Shown here: positions 7,486 through 11,711 of the stretch, piece after piece
Position numbering within the stretch: position 1 is the stretch's first letter
Layout of the letters: each line of letters begins with the position of its first letter
Assembly: GCA_028278465.1 (NCBI GenBank)
Contig: JANQEF010000169.1
Span: 1 to 11,711, forward strand
From: Dehalococcoidia bacterium
GTDB lineage: Bacteria > Chloroflexota > Dehalococcoidia > Lucifugimonadales > Lucifugimonadaceae
Reading direction: 5' to 3'
Length of the DNA stretch: 11,711 bases
Translations under genes and position numbers: made by a program
The notes under the pieces: generated by a model
Database searches by the model: none
Told to the model about the DNA's origin: nothing
What the model saw: the letters and a program-made list of their open reading frames with translations, nothing else

Positions 7486-8628
7486 TTAGATGAAGGCGAT
7501 TGAGCCGTCGGGATTCACGCGGTCGCCGCGGTGCCACGGAGACAGGTAAGGCCGCGCCGCCAGTTCGCTGTCAACCAGTTCGATCCCGAGGCCGGGGCCC
7601 TCTGGGATGGTGAAGTAGCCGTCGACCGGCTTCGCAACGGGCGTGACGCTGACGGCCTCTGCGGGCGAAGGATCGCGGTACTCCTGCACCAGGAAGTTGC
7701 TGGTGGCGGCATCGAAGTGAAGGTTCGCGCGGGTCGCCAGCGGGCCCATCGGGTTGTGCGGAGCGATAACCAGGTCGTGCGCCTCCGCCATGAAGGCGAT
7801 CTTCCGCATCTCGGACAGGCCTCCGACGATGCAGACGTCCGGCTGCAGGATGTCTACGCCGCCCTCGCGCACGAGGTCCCACAACTCGTAGCGCGTGTAC
7901 AGGCATTCGCCGGTCGCGATGGCACAGCCCATCTTCCTGCGCAGGGAGCCCATCTCGTGCCGATTCTCCATGCGCAGCGGCTCCTCCATGAACCACGGCC
8001 GGAACTCCATCAGCGCGTCGGTCAGCTCCAGGACTCTTGCCGGCTCGAAAACGGCTGCGTGGGCGTCGAAGCCGACGTCTATGTCGTCACCAACCGCCTG
8101 CCTGACCGCCTTGAACCGCTCGACGGCGGTCCGGACGGCGTCGTTCCATAGCATCTCGCGCCAATCCGGTGAGAGCGGGTTGGTCTTCAGCGCGGTGAAG
8201 CCCTGGTCGACGTACTTCTTCGCGTCGTCGGCGAGATCCTGCGCCGTTGCACCGTGGATGCCGTGATACGCCCTGATCCTGTCGCGCACCCGGCCACCCA
8301 TCAGGTCGTATACAGGCTTGTCGAGCGCTTTGCCGGTTACGTCCCACAGCGACTGGTCGATCGCCGAGAGCGCCGCCATGCCGGACGAGCCGATGGGGAA
8401 GCGTGCGCCCTGGTAGCACAGCGCCCAGTTGCGCTCTATCTCCGTCGGGTCGCGGCCGATGAGTTGCTCCTCGAAATACTCGACCCAGCGCGGCGACGCC
8501 ATGTCAGGCCCGACGTGGTACACCTCGCCAACGCCGTGAATACCGGCGTCTGTGTTGGTGCGGACGTAGACAAGGTTGGAGCCGCCGTCTCCGGCTGCGA
8601 CAAGGCATTCGATGCTGGTGATCTTCAT
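7486..8628 (-). CDS. Mandelate racemase/galactonate dehydratase-like enolase-superfamily protein (copy 1)
   Basis: This is a 380-residue cytoplasmic enzyme with the enolase-superfamily plan: an N-terminal capping domain (about 1-120) and a modified TIM barrel. Members abstract the proton next to a carboxylate using a Mg2+-bound enolate intermediate. Visible active-site candidates are D188 and H190 (DAH), E215 (MEEP), E241 (TGEC), H291 (APHNP) and E316 (VQEY). Spacings (E215-E241 26, E241-H291 50, H291-E316 25) match, from memory, the D183/H185, E209, E235, H285, E310 pattern of E. coli D-galactonate dehydratase. K148 is present but position 150 is Asn, so the KxK pair of mandelate racemase and muconate cycloisomerase is incomplete. 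The likely reaction is dehydration of an aldonic acid to a 2-keto-3-deoxy acid. It lies 46 bases downstream of a paralogue about 40% identical by eye. Family is firm; substrate unknown. Confidence 0.92.
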   Translation of the reverse strand: MKITSIECLVAAGDGGSNLVYVRTNTDAGIHGVGEVYHVGPDMASPRWVEYFEEQLIGRDPTEIERNWALCYQGARFPIGSSGMAALSAIDQSLWDVTGKALDKPVYDLMGGRVRDRIRAYHGIHGATAQDLADDAKKYVDQGFTALKTNPLSPDWREMLWNDAVRTAVERFKAVRQAVGDDIDVGFDAHAAVFEPARVLELTDALMEFRPWFMEEPLRMENRHEMGSLRRKMGCAIATGECLYTRYELWDLVREGGVDILQPDVCIVGGLSEMRKIAFMAEAHDLVIAPHNPMGPLATRANLHFDAATSNFLVQEYRDPSPAEAVSVTPVAKPVDGYFTIPEGPGLGIELVDSELAARPYLSPWHRGDRVNPDGSIAFI

Positions 8629-8674
8629 CTGAGTTTCCGTTCTGTGATCAGGCGAAACAGGTTTGCGGCCGCTC

Positions 8675-9814
8675 CTAGAGGAACCCCGGCGAGCCGTCTT
8701 CGTAGGTGGCGAACCCGCGGTCCCAGTGCTGTGGCGGGTTGGCGGAGATAGCCTCGTGGTTCAGCGTCATGCCGAGGCCGGGCTGTGAAGGCAGCTCGAA
8801 GTAGCCGTTCACCGGTACCCACTCCTCGTTGATGAACTCGGCCTTCTTCTTCCGGTGGTCGCCGTGCCATTCGAGGATGGTGAAGTTGTTGATAGAGGCG
8901 GCGAGGTGCACTCCGGCGGCGGTCGAGAGCAGGCCAAGCGGGTTGTGCGGCGCAACCGTGACGTAGTGCGCTTCGGCTACGGCGGCGATCTTCTTCGCTT
9001 CGAGCAGTCCGCCGCAGCAAAGGAGGTCCGGCTGGATGATGTCGACGGCGTCCGCGTTGAGCAGCTCTGTGAAGCGGTGCAGGCCGTAGAGGTTCTCGCC
9101 CGTCGCGAGCGCCACGCGGAACTGCTTCCTGAGCTGTGCCGTGGAGTCGATGAACTCGGCGCGAGCCGGCTCTTCGATGAACATCATGCGGTGCGGCGTG
9201 AGCACCTGTGCGAGCTCGAGCGACTTCGACGTCTCACGGATCGCGACGTGGACGTCGACGGCGAGATCCGGGCTGTCGCCGATGATCTTCCTGATGCCGG
9301 CCATGCGTTCATCTGCAGCGCGTAGCGCGCTCTGCCACGGGATCTCCCGCCAGTTCGAGGGCAGCGGGCCCGTCTTGAACGCGGTGTAGCCCTCGTCCAT
9401 CAAGCTCAGGGCATGCTCGCCGACCTCCTGCGGCGAGTCGCCGTAAATGCCGTGGTAGACGCGAACCCGGTCCCGTGTGGCGCCGCCAAGCAGTTTGTAG
9501 ACAGGAAGACCGGCTTGCCGGCCGGCGATGTCCCAGAGCGCCAGGTCAAGCCCTGACAGCGCCGACCACGCAACCTGCCCGAGCGGAAAACGCATTGTGT
9601 TCTTCGCACGTCGCAGCAGCCACTCGATGCGAGAAGGGTCCTGGCCGACGAACCACGGCTTCATTTCGTCGATCATGGCGATCACGCTGCGGTCGGGGCC
9701 GATCGAATACGCCTCGCCGACGCCAGTGATGCCTTCGTCCGTGCTGACTTCGAGGAAGATGTTGTTGCGTGATCCGTCCCAGGCGTGGAACGTCTCGATT
9801 CCTGTGATCTTCAT
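8675..9814 (-). CDS. Mandelate racemase/galactonate dehydratase-like enolase-superfamily protein (copy 2)
   Basis: This is a 379-residue paralogue of the enzyme encoded just downstream. The N-terminal capping domain begins MKITGIETF; the barrel follows from about residue 120. Metal ligands and acid/base residues appear as D187 and H189 (DVH), E214 (IEEP), E240 (TGEN), H290 (APHNP) and E315 (ILEW), with the same spacing as in copy 1. K147 is present and the second Lys of KxK is replaced by Gly149. Both copies share an unusual stretch after this Lys (PL-x-x-x-WRE-x-x-W, about 150-160 here), which marks them as one subfamily. A dehydration of a sugar acid or related alpha-hydroxy acid is expected. 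The gene follows the propeller gene after 63 bases on the same strand, so all three are probably one transcript. A weak purine-rich AAGAGAG lies just ahead of the ATG. Whether the copies act on two epimers or in succession cannot be told. Confidence 0.92.
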   Translation of the reverse strand: MKITGIETFHAWDGSRNNIFLEVSTDEGITGVGEAYSIGPDRSVIAMIDEMKPWFVGQDPSRIEWLLRRAKNTMRFPLGQVAWSALSGLDLALWDIAGRQAGLPVYKLLGGATRDRVRVYHGIYGDSPQEVGEHALSLMDEGYTAFKTGPLPSNWREIPWQSALRAADERMAGIRKIIGDSPDLAVDVHVAIRETSKSLELAQVLTPHRMMFIEEPARAEFIDSTAQLRKQFRVALATGENLYGLHRFTELLNADAVDIIQPDLLCCGGLLEAKKIAAVAEAHYVTVAPHNPLGLLSTAAGVHLAASINNFTILEWHGDHRKKKAEFINEEWVPVNGYFELPSQPGLGMTLNHEAISANPPQHWDRGFATYEDGSPGFL

Positions 9815-9877
9815 GCGCTCTCTTCTCGGTCCTGGCCGGTCACCTGTGTTGGACAGAAAATCTGTGGCTCACCGTTC

Positions 9878-10777
9878 TTAGACCCGGCTGAACTTCGTTA
9901 CCCGGTTCCCGCGTCCGGCTTCTCCGATCTCGGCAACGTAGATGTTGCGTTGCGAGTCGAGCCACAGGCCATGCGCCGAGACGCAGGCATCGGCGTTGCC
10001 CCGCCAGCGAGTCACCAGATCGCCGTCACGAGTCCAGATCGAAACCCCGTTGCCTCCGCCCTGCTCCACCACGTAGACGTATCCGTCCGGAGCGAAGTAG
10101 ATGTCGCCGGGGCCGACGACGTCGTTCCACTCTCGCTGGTAGTTGCCGTCTGCGTCGAAGACCTGGATGCGGTTGTTTTCCCGGTCGCAGATGTAGACGA
10201 GCCCGTCGGGGTCGACGGCGACCTTGTGCAGGATGGCAAACTGGCCCGGACCGCGGCCGGCCTCACCCCACGAATGCTCTAGCTCACCGCTGGCCGAGAA
10301 GCGGTGGACGCGGCGGTTGGCGTAGCCGTCCGAGGCGAAGAACTTTCCATCTGGCGATTCGGCGATCCCTGTTGGCATGTTGAACGGCGTGCCCTGGCCG
10401 CCGTTCGTGGTGACGGTGATGTTGGCGTAGCCGAAGGTGCCGAGCGTCAGCACCACCTCGCCGTCCTTGCGGTGCTTCGTGATGGTGTGGGTCTGGTGGT
10501 CTGCGAGCCAGATGTGGTCTGTCGAGTCGATGTACATGCCGTGCGGCACACGGAACTCGCCCTCGAGCGGCCCGCGGTCGGCCCAGGAGCCGACGAACTC
10601 GCCGTCCGTGGTCCAGCATGTGACCGGATGATCGCTGCGGCTGAAGACCCAGACGATGTCCTCGGAGTCGACCGCAACGTCTGCGCACTGGCCGAGGTCC
10701 CAGTAGCGAGGGACGTTCCTGAGCAGCCAGACGCGGTCGACCTCGTACCTGAAATCGCCGTCGCCAACGGTGGTCAT
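9878..10777 (-). CDS. NHL-repeat six-bladed beta-propeller, PAL-like (peptidyl-alpha-hydroxyglycine amidating lyase family)
   Basis: This is a 299-residue protein without a signal peptide, so cytoplasmic. It is built of NHL repeats, each with a 'hydrophobic-D-x-DG-x-hydrophobic-Y/W-V-x-D/E-x-x-N-x-R/hydrophobic' core, for example at 82-101, 137-158, 186-207 and 225-248. It resembles PAL, the lyase that cleaves a carbinolamide to an amide and glyoxylate. By alignment from memory, the zinc ligands of rat PAL (H585, H690, H786) correspond to H79 (VPHG), H184 (AILH) and H269 (SAHG), and catalytic R533, Y654 and R706 to R47 (SRSDH), Y152 (DGYANRR) and R199 (CDREN). All six are present, which argues for an active enzyme rather than a scaffold. 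The start at 10777 is chosen because AGGAG lies seven bases upstream; a longer frame to 10891 adds Cys/Arg-rich residues unlike the family. It probably heads an operon with the two dehydratase-like genes. Confidence 0.85.
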   Translation of the reverse strand: MTTVGDGDFRYEVDRVWLLRNVPRYWDLGQCADVAVDSEDIVWVFSRSDHPVTCWTTDGEFVGSWADRGPLEGEFRVPHGMYIDSTDHIWLADHQTHTITKHRKDGEVVLTLGTFGYANITVTTNGGQGTPFNMPTGIAESPDGKFFASDGYANRRVHRFSASGELEHSWGEAGRGPGQFAILHKVAVDPDGLVYICDRENNRIQVFDADGNYQREWNDVVGPGDIYFAPDGYVYVVEQGGGNGVSIWTRDGDLVTRWRGNADACVSAHGLWLDSQRNIYVAEIGEAGRGNRVTKFSRV

Positions 10778-10784
10778 TGGGAAA

Positions 10785-10789
10785 CTCCT
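10785..10789 (-). promoter_or_regulatory. Ribosome binding site of the PAL-like propeller gene
   Basis: AGGAG on the minus strand stands seven bases before ATG at 10777. It decides this start against the longer open frame that extends to 10891. Confidence 0.75.
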
Positions 10790-11042
10790 GCGGGTTTGCG
10801 ATTCGCCGCAGAAGATACACCTTTGGAGAGTGGCGCGGGCGCGGTTGCAGGCATGAGTCCCGCGCCTCTGTGCACAACCCGTTGGTGACACAGCAGGATG
10901 GCCCGACCGGTGAAAGGTAATATCGCTCGAGGCCGTGCAGCGTGATCCGGCACGGCATTCCTACAGCCGTCGCACTCCCGGACGATCCGGCGATGAAACA
11001 CCTCACATTCACAACCAGAGTTGGACGCGCCACGCGCATAGC

Positions 11043-11046
11043 GGAG
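11043..11046 (+). promoter_or_regulatory. Ribosome binding site of the glycosyltransferase-like gene
   Basis: GGAG lies seven bases before ATG at 11054 on the plus strand and supports that start for the gene cut by the right edge. Confidence 0.6.
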
Positions 11047-11053
11047 CGAGCCG

Positions 11054-11711
11054 ATGGCGGATAGACCGCGTTCCGTGCTCTTCGCCATCAACTCCCCGTT
11101 CTCGACGCGCGACTACGTCTCGGAGCCGCTGTTCGAAAACCTGGTCGAGACGGTTCGCGCCCACGGCCTCGTTCCCGTCTTCTCCAGCTACGAGTCAGCG
11201 ATCGCTGACTTCGTGAACGAGAATGGCGCCGAGTTCGAGCCGCTGGCGCTGCGGGGCGACGGCTTCGTCAGGAAGCAGCTCTGGAAGGTGAAGAACAGCG
11301 TCCTGCACCGCGCTGTCAGGTACCGGCACAACGAGGTGAACCAGTTCGCGCACCAGGAACGCTTCAAGCGGATCACCAGCGCATGGGGACGGTCCGAGCA
11401 CGCGGCGATCAGGCCGCATGACATATGGCCGAGGTATCTCGGCTTCCCGTTCCCCGGCAACAGGCGGCTTCTGAGACTGTTGACGTCGGCGATGGGCTCC
11501 GGCGTATTCAACCACTCGAAGGCGATCCAACGCACATTCTGGGAACGGCGGCCCGTCCTCCTGCTGACGGCGATGGTGCAGCAGCCGATCAGCTTCAGCT
11601 ACATCCACCACGCCCGCAAAACCGGCGTCCCTGCCGTCGGCATCGTCGGCTCCTGGGACCACCTGACGAAGGAGGGGCCGATACCGCAGCCGGTGAAGGA
11701 GTGCTGGGTCT
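11054..11711 (+). CDS. Glycosyltransferase-like protein, surface-carbohydrate biosynthesis type (partial, cut by right edge)
   Basis: The plus-strand frame from ATG at 11054 stays open for 219 codons to the window end. The N-terminus reads VLFAINSPFSTRDYV (8-22), a beta strand and loop as in the first Rossmann half of GT-B-like enzymes. GIVGSWDHLTKEGP lies at 196-209; a 'SWDnLt.kG' loop is typical of glycosyl/glycerophosphotransferase-like proteins encoded in capsule and surface-polysaccharide loci. The region between (about 70-160) is basic and lacks a membrane helix. It probably transfers a sugar or polyol phosphate at the cytoplasmic side during surface-glycan synthesis. It is divergent from all other genes here, and together with the ligase-like genes at the left edge it suggests that a glycan locus surrounds the catabolic genes. 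The C-terminal half, where a nucleotide-sugar site would be, is outside the window, so the family call is moderate. Confidence 0.65.
   Translation, partial: MADRPRSVLFAINSPFSTRDYVSEPLFENLVETVRAHGLVPVFSSYESAIADFVNENGAEFEPLALRGDGFVRKQLWKVKNSVLHRAVRYRHNEVNQFAHQERFKRITSAWGRSEHAAIRPHDIWPRYLGFPFPGNRRLLRLLTSAMGSGVFNHSKAIQRTFWERRPVLLLTAMVQQPISFSYIHHARKTGVPAVGIVGSWDHLTKEGPIPQPVKECWV

Larger units (their letters stand above)
10778..11053. other. Divergent intergenic region between the propeller operon and the glycosyltransferase-like gene
   Basis: The 276 bases hold no convincing gene. They must carry promoters for both directions, but no hexamer pair with good spacing is evident; TAATAT at 10918-10923 on the plus strand is the best -10-like box and lacks a -35 partner. 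A seven-bp inverted repeat, GCCGTGC (10932-10938) and GCACGGC (10950-10956), and an eight-base direct repeat GATCCGGC (10944-10951 and 10984-10991) are present and could be protein-binding sites. Confidence 0.4.

Noticed and set aside
7486..9814. Dipeptide epimerase function for the enolase paralogues, suggested by the peptide-type importer
   Set aside because: Dipeptide epimerases need a KxK pair and a Lys on the opposite barrel strand; both proteins lack the second Lys of KxK and instead have the D-x-H and H-N-P pattern of sugar-acid dehydratases.
10778..10891. N-terminal extension of the propeller gene to 10891
   Set aside because: It would add 38 Cys/Arg-rich residues that do not look like a signal peptide or a propeller strand, while AGGAG stands at the right distance from ATG at 10777.
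10284..11039. A 251-codon minus-strand frame overlapping the propeller gene and its upstream region
   Set aside because: The real propeller frame carries the NHL repeats and a good ribosome binding site; this one is His/Arg/Pro-rich shadow sequence.

Overview
The window looks like a piece of a GC-rich bacterial genome. The best guess is Chloroflexota, possibly a marine SAR202/Dehalococcoidia-type lineage. This is inferred from three things: a lipoprotein whose lipobox is followed by a Thr/Ala/Pro and Ser/Gly linker, two adjacent enolase-superfamily enzymes (SAR202 genomes are known for expanded enolase paralogues), and an O-antigen-ligase-like protein with a C-terminal TPR tail. No rRNA or other taxonomic marker is present, so the assignment is tentative.

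Layout, left to right. (1) 1-3237, minus strand: two O-antigen ligase/polymerase-like membrane proteins. The first is cut by the left edge; the second carries a C-terminal TPR region. (2) 3395-7243, minus strand: an ABC importer of the peptide/nickel (Dpp/Opp) type, read as lipoprotein binding protein, DppB-like permease, DppC-like permease. A well-formed sigma70-like promoter precedes the binding-protein gene, and a perfect 15-bp stem-loop separates it from the permease pair. No ATPase gene is present. (3) 7486-10777, minus strand: a cytoplasmic six-bladed NHL propeller related to peptidyl-alpha-hydroxyglycine amidating lyase (PAL), then two divergent paralogues of the mandelate racemase/galactonate dehydratase branch of the enolase superfamily, apparently one transcription unit. 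(4) 11054 to the right edge, plus strand: the start of a divergently transcribed glycosyltransferase-like protein of the surface-carbohydrate type.

The central part reads as an uptake-and-breakdown module: binding protein and permeases import a small molecule, and two probable acid-sugar dehydratases plus a lyase-like propeller process it. It lies between surface-glycan genes. The substrate cannot be read from the sequence. Sugar acids are the default guess from the dehydratase active sites; an N-acyl or peptide-linked compound is possible from the PAL-like residues and the Dpp-type importer. The most notable observation is that the bacterial propeller keeps what appear to be all the PAL zinc and catalytic residues while sitting beside the enolase pair. 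I found no CRISPR array, insertion sequence, tRNA, rRNA or phage gene. There is no gene-free stretch longer than 300 bases.
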